Notes: generated from the letters alone by a model not told the origin. 64,000 nucleotides of DNA from Rhizobium sp. FKL33 (GCF_005222915.1 NZ_STFX01000009.1:96605-160604), one strand, 5' to 3'. Counted from the first letter of the stretch, positions 16,634 through 25,012 are shown. Numbers and translations are program-made.

Positions 16634-17476
16634 TCAGGCTCCCAGCCGCCAGATGCGGCGGGCATTGCCGCTCAGCAGCTTGGCCTTGTCTTCGGCGCTG
16701 ACGCCCTCAAGCAGCGCATGCGTGGCCGCGACCCAGGTGGAGAGCGTGCCGGCCAGCGTGCAGACCGGCCAGTCGCTGCCCCAGACCATGCGGTCGAAGC
16801 CGAAGCTGCGGATCGTGTGTTCGGCATAGGGCCTGATGTCGTCGAGCGTCCAGGTTTCGGTGTCGGTATAGGCGACGATGCCGGAGAGCTTGCCGGTGAT
16901 GTTGGGGCGCTTGGCCACCTCGGTCATCTCTGTTCGCCAGAGATCATAGCCGCCGCCCTTGATGTCGGGCACGCCGCAATGATCGAGAATGAACTGGATA
17001 TCGGGATTGAGATCGGCTAGCGCCGCCGCCTTCTTCAACTGGTGCGGCTTGACCACGAGATCGAAGGTCAGGCCGGTGCCTTTGAGGCGGCTGATATTGT
17101 CGCGAAAGATAGCGCCTTCGGAGAGTTCGTCCGGCATCACATGCAACACGCGCCGGAAGCCCTTGATCACAGGGTTCTGGAGTGCGCGATCGAGATAGGC
17201 GGCGAAATCGGCATGTTCAGGCCTGCAGGCTGCGATGGCGCCGACCAGGAGTGACCCATCGCGGGCGGCGACGGATGCGACATAGTCGCTTTCTTTCTCG
17301 ATATCCTCTTCCGCGACATCCACTTCCATATGCAGCACGGCCTCGATGCCGAGCCGGCGGGCTTCGCGGGCATAGTCTTCATAAAGCGCATTGCGGTTCA
17401 GGGCGCCGGCCCCGGCCAGCCAGGGATAGGCAAGCGCCTGCTGGTCGACGATATGCAGATGGGTGTCGATGATCAT
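16634..17476 (-). CDS. amidohydrolase-superfamily lactonase, L-fuconolactonase-like
   Basis: A 280-residue TIM-barrel metal hydrolase of the COG3618 group, which includes L-fuconolactonase and 2-pyrone-4,6-dicarboxylate lactonase. The landmarks are [10 protein letters not shown] at the N-terminus, [28 protein letters not shown] and [15 protein letters not shown]. These enzymes hydrolyse sugar or aromatic lactones in the cytoplasm. Given FucD-like, BDH2-like and FAH-like genes next door, opening of L-fucono-1,5-lactone (or a related lactone) is the best guess. GGAGGAGGACAG gives a strong ribosome site. It probably belongs to the regulon of the adjacent IclR protein. Confidence 0.82.
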   Translation of the reverse strand: MIIDTHLHIVDQQALAYPWLAGAGALNRNALYEDYAREARRLGIEAVLHMEVDVAEEDIEKESDYVASVAARDGSLLVGAIAACRPEHADFAAYLDRALQNPVIKGFRRVLHVMPDELSEGAIFRDNISRLKGTGLTFDLVVKPHQLKKAAALADLNPDIQFILDHCGVPDIKGGGYDLWRTEMTEVAKRPNITGKLSGIVAYTDTETWTLDDIRPYAEHTIRSFGFDRMVWGSDWPVCTLAGTLSTWVAATHALLEGVSAEDKAKLLSGNARRIWRLGA

Positions 17477-17527
17477 ACTGTCCTCCTCCGCCGGCGGCGC
17501 CGGCTCCTCCCTCTGGCCGGTCCGGGC

Positions 17528-18307
17528 TCAGCCGATTTCGAGACCGGCCGCTTTTGAAATCTCCTGGCTCGTTTCGAGCAGCAGCGCGATCGTCGCCTCC
17601 ATCTCCGGCGCCTCTGCATTCTTGATCGGCACATAGGGCGTGGTCAGCGCGGCAATGGCGCGGCCATCGACGCCGAGCACCGGCACTGACAGGTTGGTGA
17701 CCGAAGCCGTCTGCAGGCTGGGCATGATCTCATAGCCGCGGGCGCGGACGGATTCGAGCTTGGCGTCGAATTCCGGGGTCGTGTCGGCGCGGCCGCCATT
17801 GTCGGCATATTCCCGGAGCATCACCGCGCGCTCCTCGGGCGAGCGGAAAGCGAGCAGGATGTGGCCGGAGCCTGTGTCGATCATGTCGATATGAGCGCCG
17901 AGCCGCAGCGACAGGCCCCAATAGCCCGGCGCTTCCTGCTGGGCGATGACGACGGCTGCGCCGCGATCGAAGACGACGAGGTGATTGGCCTGCCGGCTTT
18001 TTTCCGCGAGTTCGCGCATCAGCGGCGTGGCGTAGGACACAAGACGGCGGACAGGAGCATGCATATGGGCGAGCCCGAACAGCTTCAGCGACAGGGCATA
18101 GCGGTCGCCGTCGATGCGCGTCACATAGCCTCGCTTCACGAGGCGGTCGAGCATGCGGTAATGTTCATTGGCGTTGCGGCCCATGCGCTTGGCGATTTCC
18201 GCTTGCGTCAGGCCGCCATCGACGCCGGCGAGCAGTTCGAGAATGTCGAGCCCCTTGTCGAGCGCGGGCGCCCGGTAACGGTCATCGTCTAAGGCTTCCT
18301 TGGCCAA
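17528..18307 (-). CDS. IclR family transcriptional regulator
   Basis: The protein has an N-terminal winged helix-turn-helix (about residues 14-65: ALDKGLDILELLAG, LTQAEIAKRMGRNANEHYRML, RLVKRGYV) and the IclR effector domain (LMRELAEKSRQANHLVVFDRG, GSGHILLAFRSPEER, LQTASVTNLSVPVLG). No ATG is available; TTG at 18307 is chosen because GGAGG lies 5 nt upstream, giving 259 residues. It is divergent from the oxidoreductase operon at 18455 and probably controls both arms of the cluster, including the CoA-transferase operon which carries a similar operator. Effector is probably a sugar-acid intermediate. Confidence 0.9.
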   Translation of the reverse strand: MAKEALDDDRYRAPALDKGLDILELLAGVDGGLTQAEIAKRMGRNANEHYRMLDRLVKRGYVTRIDGDRYALSLKLFGLAHMHAPVRRLVSYATPLMRELAEKSRQANHLVVFDRGAAVVIAQQEAPGYWGLSLRLGAHIDMIDTGSGHILLAFRSPEERAVMLREYADNGGRADTTPEFDAKLESVRARGYEIMPSLQTASVTNLSVPVLGVDGRAIAALTTPYVPIKNAEAPEMEATIALLLETSQEISKAAGLEIG

Positions 18308-18360
18308 CGCATCCTCCAGAACAAGATGAGGTTTTGTAGACCAGCGATGTGACCTTGACA

Positions 18361-18389
18361 ATATGTGAATAATCTCTTCATATGTGAAT
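18361..18389 (+). promoter_or_regulatory. direct-repeat operator in the IclR/oxidoreductase divergent promoter
   Basis: ATATGTGAAT occurs twice, at 18361-18370 and 18380-18389, with starts 19 nt apart, and TTCATATGTGAA within it is a partial inverted repeat. It lies 54 nt upstream of the regulator's start codon. A sequence sharing TGAATAATCT and most surrounding bases precedes the CoA-transferase gene at 13682. Confidence 0.5.
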
Positions 18390-18408
18390 GACCCAAGGGA
18401 GGAGCATC

Positions 18409-18465
18409 ATGAACAACCGGGAAGGGCTGGCGCGCGGATGCGCCGGATCGATCCATGACGTTTGA
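18409..18465 (+). CDS. 18-codon leader ORF coupled to the oxidoreductase gene
   Basis: The strong ribosome site GGGAGGAG serves the ATG at 18409, not the oxidoreductase start at 18455, which has no good site of its own. The [21 protein letters not shown] ends at 18465, overlapping the oxidoreductase start by 11 nt in another frame. This arrangement would couple translation of the two. It could also be a fortuitous reading frame in the 5' leader. Confidence 0.35.
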   Translation: MNNREGLARGCAGSIHDV

Positions 18466-19522
18466 CCCGAAAGCGCTCTCGCAATCCTGGCCGCTGCCAT
18501 CAAAGCCTCGCCCGATCGTCACGTTCGGCGCGGGCTCGATCGTCGGCGACGCGCATTTTCCCGCCTATCGCAAGGCCGGTTTGCCGGTGGCGGGACTATA
18601 TGATCCCGATCTCGCAAAAGCCAAGACGCTGGCGGAAAAATGGGGCGTTCAGGCTTACGCTTCCGTCGACGAAGCCGCCGCTGTCGACGGCGCTCTCTTC
18701 GATCTCGCCACGCCGCCTGCCGCGCATCGCGCCGTGTTGGAGAAACTGCCTGAAGGCGCAGGCGTGCTGATCCAGAAGCCGATGGGCGCCGATCTCGCGG
18801 CCGCCACCGAAATTCTCGACATCTGCCGAGAGCGCAAGCTGAAGGCGGCGATGAATTTCCAGCTGCGATTCGCGCCGATGATGCTGGCGCTGAAAAACGC
18901 CATCGCCAAGGGTTTTCTGGGCGAGGTGGTGGATGTCGACGCCTGGCTGGCGCTCGATACGCCATGGTCGCTCTGGGCCTTCCTCAAGGGCCTGCCGCGC
19001 ATCGAGATGACCATGCATTCGATCCATTATCTGGACCTGATCCGGCAATTGCTCGGCGATCCCCAGGGCGTTCACGCCAAGTCGATCGGCCATCCGAGCC
19101 ATGACATGGCGCAGACTCGGACCTCGGCGATCCTCGATTACGGCGACAAGGTGCGCTGCGCGCTCAGCATCAATCACGACCACCGCTTCGGCCGTAAACA
19201 TCAGGCCTGCGAATTCCGCATCTCCGGAACGGAAGGCGCAGCTTACCTTCAGCTCGGCGTCAATCTCAATTATCCCGAGGGCGAACCAGACATTTTGGAG
19301 ATCTATCCCAAGGGTGGCGACGGCTGGGTGAACGTGCCGCTCGAGGGCAAATGGTTTCCCGACGCCTTTGTCGGCCGCATGGCCAATCTGCAGCGCTTCG
19401 TCGCGGGCGAGGATGAGGAGCTCGTCAGCTCCGTTGAGGATGGCTGGCTGACCATGGCGCTGGTTGAAGCCGCCTATCAATCCTCCGCCGCCCCCGCCAC
19501 GGCCATTGCCGGGAGACCCTGA
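18455..19522 (+). CDS. Gfo/Idh/MocA family oxidoreductase
   Basis: A 355-residue NAD(P)-dependent dehydrogenase: Rossmann motif [21 protein letters not shown], the EKP-like motif [15 protein letters not shown] in which the usual glutamate is glutamine, MNFQLRFAP, and [17 protein letters not shown] carrying the catalytic-type histidine. Family members oxidise or reduce sugars, inositols and sugar acids. It is the first full gene of a five-gene run with MaoC, SDR, FAH and enolase-superfamily genes; the MaoC start overlaps its stop by one base (TGATG). A role in oxidising the sugar or a side-chain intermediate is inferred. Confidence 0.86.
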   Translation: MTFDPKALSQSWPLPSKPRPIVTFGAGSIVGDAHFPAYRKAGLPVAGLYDPDLAKAKTLAEKWGVQAYASVDEAAAVDGALFDLATPPAAHRAVLEKLPEGAGVLIQKPMGADLAAATEILDICRERKLKAAMNFQLRFAPMMLALKNAIAKGFLGEVVDVDAWLALDTPWSLWAFLKGLPRIEMTMHSIHYLDLIRQLLGDPQGVHAKSIGHPSHDMAQTRTSAILDYGDKVRCALSINHDHRFGRKHQACEFRISGTEGAAYLQLGVNLNYPEGEPDILEIYPKGGDGWVNVPLEGKWFPDAFVGRMANLQRFVAGEDEELVSSVEDGWLTMALVEAAYQSSAAPATAIAGRP

Positions 19523-19974
19523 TGGAACAGGAAATTTTCTTCGAAGACTACGAACTCGGTCACGTCAGGCTTACCACTGGGCGGACTATAACCGAAACCG
19601 ACTTCGTCGTGCATGCCGGCCATACCGGCGATTTCTTCCCGCATCACATGGATGCGGAATTCGCCAAAACGCAGCCATTCGGCCAGCGCATCGCCCATGG
19701 CACCATGGTGTTTTCCATCGGCGTGGGGCTTACGGCAAGCCTTATCAATCCCGTCGCTTTCTCTTATGGTTACGATCGGCTGCGCTTCATCCGTCCGGTC
19801 TTCATCGGCGACACGATCAAGACGCGGGTGACGATCGCGGCCAAGGAGGATGATCCGAAGCGGAAGGATGCGGGCCGGGTGATCGAACGCTGCGAGGTGG
19901 TCAACCAGCGCGGCGAAGTCGTGCTCGCGGCCGACCACATTCTCATCGTCGAGCGGCGCGTGAAGACTGCTTGA
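19522..19974 (+). CDS. MaoC family (R)-hydratase/dehydratase
   Basis: A 150-residue hot-dog fold protein with the intact hydratase motif GDFFPHHMD (catalytic aspartate and histidine), followed by [18 protein letters not shown] and [20 protein letters not shown]. Enzymes of this group hydrate or dehydrate acyl-CoA thioesters. Its overlap with the preceding gene and short spacing to the SDR gene show one operon. The paralogue at 16092 lacks the histidine. With a CoA-transferase in the cluster, the substrate is probably a CoA thioester made from a catabolic intermediate. Confidence 0.87.
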   Translation: MEQEIFFEDYELGHVRLTTGRTITETDFVVHAGHTGDFFPHHMDAEFAKTQPFGQRIAHGTMVFSIGVGLTASLINPVAFSYGYDRLRFIRPVFIGDTIKTRVTIAAKEDDPKRKDAGRVIERCEVVNQRGEVVLAADHILIVERRVKTA

Positions 19975-19998
19975 GATGTTTCAGAAGGACAGGATTTG

Positions 19999-20733
19999 AT
20001 GAGCGACTATGTGAAGGGCAAGAAAGCTGTCGTCACGGCGGCGGCGCAGGGCATCGGCCGGGCGACGGCGCTGGCGCTGGCGGCTGCGGGCGCCGAGGTG
20101 CTGGCGACTGACATCAACGAGACCGTGCTCAAGGAGCTTGAGGGCACGACCGGCATCCGCACGCTGAAGCTCAACGTGCTCGATGACACGGCGGTGAAGG
20201 CGGCGATTGCGGAAAACGGCCCGTTCGACATTCTCGTCAACAGCGCCGGCGTGGTGCATGGCGGCTCGATCATGGAGATGAAGGACGAGGACCTCGACTT
20301 CGCCATGGATCTCAACGTCAAGTCGATGATCCGCATGATCCGCGCCGTGCTGCCGGCAATGCTGGAGAAGAAGGATGGCGCGATCGTCAATATCGGCTCG
20401 GTCGCCTCCTCCATCAAGGGCGTGCCCAACCGCTTCGCCTATGGCGTGACCAAGGCCGCCGTGATCGGCCTCACCAAGGCGGTGGCCGCCGATTACGTGA
20501 CGCAGGGCGTGCGCATCAACGCCATCTGCCCCGGCACGGTGGAAAGCCCCTCGCTGCAGGACCGGCTGCGCGCCCAGGGCGATTATGACGCGGCGCGCGC
20601 CGCCTTCATCGCCCGCCAGCCGATCGGCCGCATCGGCACGCCCGAGGAAATCGCCGATCTCGCCGTCTATCTCGCCGGCGCCACCTACACGACTGGTCAG
20701 GCCTATGCCATTGATGGCGGCTGGACCATCTGA
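19999..20733 (+). CDS. SDR dehydrogenase, 2-keto-3-deoxy-L-fuconate dehydrogenase-like
   Basis: A 244-residue short-chain dehydrogenase very similar in pattern to the BDH2/DHRS6 group: cofactor motif VTAAAQGIGRA, catalytic serine in NIGSVASSIKGV, YGVTK, and the signature CPGTVESPSLQDRL with RQPIGRIGTPEEIADLAVYLA. In Xanthomonas an enzyme of this group oxidises 2-keto-3-deoxy-L-fuconate in the non-phosphorylative L-fucose pathway, and the FAH-like and FucD-like genes that act after and before it follow here. ATG 19999 is chosen over TTG three bases upstream; GAAGGACAGG is the ribosome site. Confidence 0.88.
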   Translation: MSDYVKGKKAVVTAAAQGIGRATALALAAAGAEVLATDINETVLKELEGTTGIRTLKLNVLDDTAVKAAIAENGPFDILVNSAGVVHGGSIMEMKDEDLDFAMDLNVKSMIRMIRAVLPAMLEKKDGAIVNIGSVASSIKGVPNRFAYGVTKAAVIGLTKAVAADYVTQGVRINAICPGTVESPSLQDRLRAQGDYDAARAAFIARQPIGRIGTPEEIADLAVYLAGATYTTGQAYAIDGGWTI

Positions 20734-20757
20734 CGACAGCAACAAGGGAATATTGAC

Positions 20758-21603
20758 ATGAAACTCATGCGCGTTGGCCCGCTCGGCGCCGAAAAGCCCG
20801 CGATCCTCGCCGCCGACGGCACGATCCGCGATCTCTCCGCCCATGTGGCCGATATCGCCGGCGCGGCGATCGGCCCCGAAGGCCTGGCCAAGATCGCCGC
20901 CATCGACACCGCAAGCCTGCCCGTGGTGGCCGATGGAACCCGCATCGGCGCCTGCGTCGGCGGCACTGGAAAATTCATCTGCATCGGGCTCAACTATTCC
21001 GACCACGCCGCCGAATCCGGCATGGCGGTGCCGCCCGAGCCGGTGATCTTCATGAAGGCCACTTCGGCCATCTGCGGCCCCTATGACGACGTGCTGATCC
21101 CGCGCGGCTCGGAAAAGACCGACTGGGAAGTCGAACTCGGCGTCATCATCGGCAAGACGGCGAAATATGTCTCCGAAGATGAGGCGCTGGATTATGTGGC
21201 CGGCTACGCCGTCTCCCACGACGTTTCCGAACGCGCCTTCCAGACCGAGCGTTCTGGGCAATGGACCAAGGGCAAGTCCTGCGACACATTCGGCCCGACC
21301 GGCCCCTATCTCGTCACCAAGGACGAAGTGGTCGATCCGCAGAACCTGAAGATGTGGCTGAAAGTGAACGGCGAGACGATGCAGAACGGCACGTCCTCAA
21401 CCATGGTCTACAATGTGAAATTCCTGGTCTCCTATCTCAGCCAGTTCATGAGCCTGCATCCCGGCGACATCATCTCCACCGGCACGCCTCCGGGCGTCGG
21501 CATGGGCATGAAGCCGCCGCGCTATCTTCGCGATGGCGACGTGGTGGAGCTCGGCATCGAAGGGCTGGGAACGCAGAAGCAGACCTTCGTCCAGGATAGA
21601 TGA
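20758..21603 (+). CDS. fumarylacetoacetate hydrolase-family protein, 2,4-diketo-3-deoxy-L-fuconate hydrolase-like
   Basis: The 281-residue protein shows the FAH-domain landmarks: GTGKFICIGLNYSDHAAESGMAVPPEPVIFMK (read across residues 73-103), the metal ligands in DWEVELGVIIGK, YAVSHDVSERAFQ, TFGPTGPYLVTKDE and GDIISTGTPPGVGMG. In the bacterial L-fuconate route a FAH-family hydrolase splits 2,4-diketo-3-deoxy-L-fuconate into pyruvate and lactate. It follows the SDR gene by 24 nt with AAGGGA as ribosome site. A repeat element lies between it and the next gene, fucD-like, which may still be in the same transcript. Confidence 0.88.
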   Translation: MKLMRVGPLGAEKPAILAADGTIRDLSAHVADIAGAAIGPEGLAKIAAIDTASLPVVADGTRIGACVGGTGKFICIGLNYSDHAAESGMAVPPEPVIFMKATSAICGPYDDVLIPRGSEKTDWEVELGVIIGKTAKYVSEDEALDYVAGYAVSHDVSERAFQTERSGQWTKGKSCDTFGPTGPYLVTKDEVVDPQNLKMWLKVNGETMQNGTSSTMVYNVKFLVSYLSQFMSLHPGDIISTGTPPGVGMGMKPPRYLRDGDVVELGIEGLGTQKQTFVQDR

Positions 21604-21633
21604 GGGGAGTGGGGGGCGCGGCGTGCCGCGCAT

Positions 21634-21790
21634 ACCCCCCCTCTGCCCTGCCGTGCATCTCCCCCTCAAGGGGGGAGATCAGATGGGGCGCCGGCTTTCC
21701 CGAATCTCTGACGCTGGCGGCGGGGCGAGGTTCCCGCCTCTGGCCAATCTCCCCCTTGAGGGGGAGATGTCCGGCAGGACAGAGGGGGGT
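21634..21790 (+). repeat. palindromic intergenic repeat of RIME type
   Basis: Two arms of about 45 nt face each other: 21634-21679 and, as its reverse complement with a few changes, 21747-21790. Each arm has an inner palindrome (ATCTCCCCCT / AGGGGGAGAT) and an outer stretch with CCCCCTCTG and CCTGCCG. This pattern is known from Rhizobium-specific intergenic mosaic elements, which are scattered in many copies between genes. Here it separates the hydrolase and dehydratase genes inside one operon-like array and can fold into a large stem. Confidence 0.75.
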
Positions 21791-21834
21791 AACCCCACCC
21801 AAAGACATAACACACCGAACCAACAGAGGCATCC

Positions 21835-23112
21835 GTGACCAAGATCATCAGCCTGGAGACGCTCGATCTCCGTTTCCCGACCTCCCAGAGCCTTGACGGT
21901 TCGGATGCGATGAATCCGGATCCGGATTATTCGGCCGCCTATGTCATTCTCGGCACGGATGAGAGCGGGCTGGAAGGTCACGGCCTTACCTTCACCATCG
22001 GCCGCGGCAATGATATCTGCTGCGCGGCGATCGAAGCCATGCGGCATCTGGTGGTCGGGCTCGATCTCGCCTGGATCAAGGAAAATCCCGGCCGCTTCTG
22101 GCGGCATGTGACGAGCGACAGCCAGCTGCGCTGGATCGGCCCGGACAAGGGCGCCATCCATCTCGCCACCGGCGCCGTTGTCAACGCCGTCTGGGATCTC
22201 ATGGCCAAGCAGGCCGGCAAGCCAGTCTGGCGGCTCGTGGCCGAGATGAGCCCGGAAGAAATCGTCGACATCGTCGATTTCCGCTACATGACCGACGCCA
22301 TCACCCGCGACGAGGCGCTCGCCATCCTGCGCAAGGCCGAGCCCGGCAAGGCCGAGCGCATCGCCCGGCTCGAAGCCAAGGGCTATCCTTGCTACACGAC
22401 CTCGGCCGGCTGGCTGGGCTATGACGACGACAAGCTGCGCCGCCTGTGCAAGGAAGCCATCGACGCCGGCTTCAACCATATCAAGATGAAAGTCGGCCGC
22501 GATCTCGAAGACGATATCCGCCGCCTGACCATTGCGCGCGAGGTGATCGGCCCCGACCGCTATCTGATGATCGACGCCAACCAGGTGTGGGAAGTCGACC
22601 AGGCGATCGATTGGGTGAAAAAGCTCGCTTTCACGAAACCCTTCTTCATTGAGGAGCCGACCAGCCCCGACGATGTGTTCGGCCACAAGAAGATCCGCGA
22701 AGCCATCGAACCGGTGAAGGTGGCGACCGGCGAAATGTGCCAGAACCGCATCATGTTCAAGCAGATGATCGCCAATGGCGCGATCGACATCGTCCAGATC
22801 GACGCCTGCCGCATGGGCGGCCTCAACGAAGTGCTCGGCGTCCTGCTGATGGCCGCCAAATTCGGCCTCCCCGTCTGGCCGCATGCCGGCGGCGTCGGCC
22901 TGTGCGAATATGTCCAGCATCTATCGATGATCGACTATGTCGCCGTGTCAGGCGAGATCGACGGCCGGGTGATCGAATTCGTCGACCATCTGCATGAGCA
23001 TTTTCTGGAGCCTTGCGTGATCGAGAACGCCGCTTACATGCCGCCGAAGGCTGCGGGGTTTTCGATTGAGATGAAAGCCGAGAGCCGGGACGAGTATCGG
23101 TTCAGGGGGTGA
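21835..23112 (+). CDS. L-fuconate dehydratase-like enolase-superfamily enzyme
   Basis: A 425-residue mandelate racemase/enolase-superfamily dehydratase. Residues around DFRYMTDAITRDEAL, YPCYTTSAGWLGYDDDKL, HIKMKVGRDLEDDI, LMIDANQVWEVDQA, EEPTSPDD, VATGEMCQNR and VWPHAGGVGLCEYVQH match L-fuconate dehydratase (FucD), with the KxK lysines, the three metal acids and the His-dependent general acid. FucD makes 2-keto-3-deoxy-L-fuconate from L-fuconate. The start is a GTG at 21835 behind AGAGGCATCC; no earlier start is possible without entering the repeat. A hairpin follows. With the lactonase, SDR and FAH genes it completes the pathway from lactone to pyruvate plus lactate. Confidence 0.9.
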   Translation: MTKIISLETLDLRFPTSQSLDGSDAMNPDPDYSAAYVILGTDESGLEGHGLTFTIGRGNDICCAAIEAMRHLVVGLDLAWIKENPGRFWRHVTSDSQLRWIGPDKGAIHLATGAVVNAVWDLMAKQAGKPVWRLVAEMSPEEIVDIVDFRYMTDAITRDEALAILRKAEPGKAERIARLEAKGYPCYTTSAGWLGYDDDKLRRLCKEAIDAGFNHIKMKVGRDLEDDIRRLTIAREVIGPDRYLMIDANQVWEVDQAIDWVKKLAFTKPFFIEEPTSPDDVFGHKKIREAIEPVKVATGEMCQNRIMFKQMIANGAIDIVQIDACRMGGLNEVLGVLLMAAKFGLPVWPHAGGVGLCEYVQHLSMIDYVAVSGEIDGRVIEFVDHLHEHFLEPCVIENAAYMPPKAAGFSIEMKAESRDEYRFRG

Positions 23113-23123
23113 ACTAAAACTTA

Positions 23124-23162
23124 GCGCCCCTCGCAAAGTAGGCTTATACTTGCGAGGGGCGT
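23124..23162 (+). terminator. hairpin terminator after the fuconate dehydratase gene
   Basis: A long stem GCGCCCCTCGCA with AAGTA paired to TACTTGCGAGGGGC (one bulged A), 12 nt after the stop. It marks the end of the catabolic cluster and the left edge of the AT-rich island. Confidence 0.7.
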
Positions 23163-23263
23163 TCGGCCTTTCGCTATAATGTCACATTGTGCTTATGTGA
23201 ATTATTTTTTTGCAGAAGTGTCGATTTTTTATTATTATGGCAATACTTCACAATAATAAGCTT

Positions 23264-23923
23264 TTACCCAATTTCCTCATCGCTATTTTCGTTTGCAAGC
23301 TGCTCGGATATGACATTTGGTATATGACTGCCGAGTGCGGCAATAAAGGCTATAGTTAACTCAGTGTCAGGCTTGTCTATCGGCCACAATCTTATCCCAG
23401 CTAAAGTAGGATTGACGTCCGCCTCATGAGCTATTTGGTTTCTACGTTTCCAAATGCTTTTTAGCTGACCCTTTATTGATTGTTCATCATTTTGTGTTGA
23501 ATTTTCAACGCCTTCATTTATTCTCTCAATTATTTTCTGCCAAGGCTTGTCGCAGTAGCAAGAGAGTAGCTCGGCAAGCTTTGCTGGATCAACAAATGCT
23601 TTGTATGAGTTGCTTTTACGGATATGCGCGGATGCAACGGCAATCCTTTCCTCTGCGTCAGCTATTGTCATAATTTCCATCGGCAAGCTGATATTTCTTG
23701 TTTTTATGCTGTTCTGGAATCTGTGTGTTGCTTCAATAAGCGCTACCTCATGGACAAAAAAGTCAAACGAGCTAACGGCTTGAAAATATGCAGATCTTAA
23801 GGCGTCATCGTTAGCAGGGTCGTCCCGTCTTAGTGCACATAGAGCATCATACAAATTGATCAGTTGTCTTGCTCGATCAATAGCATGGTCGAACGTTCTT
23901 ATTGCGTCACCGAACCTCTCCAT
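23264..23923 (-). CDS. HEPN-domain protein (RiboL-PSP type), candidate RNase toxin/defence effector
   Basis: The 219-residue protein is helical and carries the HEPN signature R161-N-Q-I-A-H166 (R-X4-H with Asn after Arg) in KRRNQIAHEADVN, within an arrangement like RiboL-PSP-HEPN proteins: an N-terminal helix pair with ALRRDDPANDDALRSAYFQAVSSFDFFVHEVAL and the RX4H helix near residue 160. Active HEPN proteins cut RNA using these residues. It starts one base after the stop of the ParA-like gene, so the two are co-translated. Codon choice and base composition are AT-rich compared with all neighbours, a sign of horizontal transfer. An RNase toxin whose activity is gated by the ATPase is the working idea. 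Confidence 0.72.
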   Translation of the reverse strand: MERFGDAIRTFDHAIDRARQLINLYDALCALRRDDPANDDALRSAYFQAVSSFDFFVHEVALIEATHRFQNSIKTRNISLPMEIMTIADAEERIAVASAHIRKSNSYKAFVDPAKLAELLSCYCDKPWQKIIERINEGVENSTQNDEQSIKGQLKSIWKRRNQIAHEADVNPTLAGIRLWPIDKPDTELTIAFIAALGSHIPNVISEQLANENSDEEIG

Positions 23924-23924
23924 T

Positions 23925-24989
23925 TTAGAATGCGTCCGTCATCTTAATGATTTTCTCGGCTCCTTGTTCGAAGCCCTTCCGAACATCTTCAATTTTTTGG
24001 GCGTATATATCAGCGACGGTACCGCGAAACTCTGTGTCGACATCTAAATCGAGCGCAAAAACTGGTTTAGCTAGTTCCTGCGCAGTCGCAATCAAACTAT
24101 CGAGCGTACTGATCTCCATGAGAAATCCTTCAGGGGGCGCTTTTGCATCTTCATAAATGTTGTCAGAAAGAAGCATATGAGCTCCTTTAAGTGCGGCCAT
24201 TAGATCATTCGCTTTCGTTTCTGCTAGCCTATCAAACCACTTTTGGAATGCTTTTGTTGGCTTGGCTTCCTCGTTGTTTCTCGATCTCTTTCGAAAGTTA
24301 TTGACAGAAGAACCTAAATACTTTGGTGTTACGTCGGGAAATGAGTAATCAGCGTCCTTGAGGATTGCGTTGCTAGCAGCTTTTCTTCCCCACTCTGCCC
24401 ATTTAGGAAGAGTTCGAGATAGCGAACGCAGTGCCATAGAGGAAAAGAGATCAGGCGCCATCGGAATAATGAAAGCATCGCTCGTCATAAAAAGGTTTTG
24501 ATTGATTGCTCCCAAGCTAGGGCTCATGTCGATGAGGGCGAGATCGATACTATATTTTTCTCCCGTTTTTGCGATGGCGTGATGAAGTGCACCTGGAATA
24601 TTCTGCAGCGCCGACAAGGTGTTGCTCAATTCGTGAGAAACTGCGAGTTGACTTTCGTATTCTGCTAGTCCGACGTGGCCTGGAAGAAGAAGTAAATCCT
24701 TTTGCAGCGGTGAAGTATACAGTTCAGTTGCCTCAATCATGTAAGGCCTAGATTCAAAGGCTGGTTTGATCGCATCGCGGATGTTTTTTGGCTTCTGCGG
24801 AGATTTGCTTTCGAAGGGATAATCTTCTGTATCCATATCGCCAAGAAAGGCGCCTGTAAGGTTGCATTGTGGGTCGCAGTCTACGATCATGGTCCGTTTA
24901 CCAAGTGTAGCAAGCATCCATCCTAGATGGAATGTTAATGTCGTTTTGGCTACGCCGCCCTTGTGATTAAAAATTGCAATTTGCTTCAT
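23925..24989 (-). CDS. ParA/Soj-type ATPase paired with a HEPN gene
   Basis: The start at 24989 (MKQIAIFNHKGGVAKTT) is chosen because AAGGG lies 7 nt upstream and this is where ParA-family proteins normally begin; it gives 354 residues. The deviant Walker A is KGGVAKTT (about K10-T17), DCDPQCNLTGAF is switch I, and ALIDMSPSLGAINQNLFMTSDAFIIPMAPD contains the Walker B region. The C-terminal 150 residues are longer than in plain ParA and include LLLSDNIYEDAKAPPEG, perhaps a partner-binding part. No parB or partition site is nearby, so plasmid partition is unlikely. It forms an operon with the HEPN gene, and an inverted repeat precedes it. Confidence 0.82.
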   Translation of the reverse strand: MKQIAIFNHKGGVAKTTLTFHLGWMLATLGKRTMIVDCDPQCNLTGAFLGDMDTEDYPFESKSPQKPKNIRDAIKPAFESRPYMIEATELYTSPLQKDLLLLPGHVGLAEYESQLAVSHELSNTLSALQNIPGALHHAIAKTGEKYSIDLALIDMSPSLGAINQNLFMTSDAFIIPMAPDLFSSMALRSLSRTLPKWAEWGRKAASNAILKDADYSFPDVTPKYLGSSVNNFRKRSRNNEEAKPTKAFQKWFDRLAETKANDLMAALKGAHMLLSDNIYEDAKAPPEGFLMEISTLDSLIATAQELAKPVFALDLDVDTEFRGTVADIYAQKIEDVRKGFEQGAEKIIKMTDAF

Positions 24990-25012
24990 CAATCGACCCT
25001 TCCGCATTTTTC

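Noticed and set aside
21604-21834. A CRISPR array or transposon end in the repeat-rich stretch before the fucD-like gene
   Set aside because: There are just two inverted arms and no regular direct repeats with spacers, no transposase gene and no target duplication that I can see; it fits a RIME-type element.
23925-24989. Reading the ParA-like gene as plasmid or chromosome partition parA
   Set aside because: No parB, no parS-like repeats and the downstream partner is a HEPN protein, so partition is not supported.
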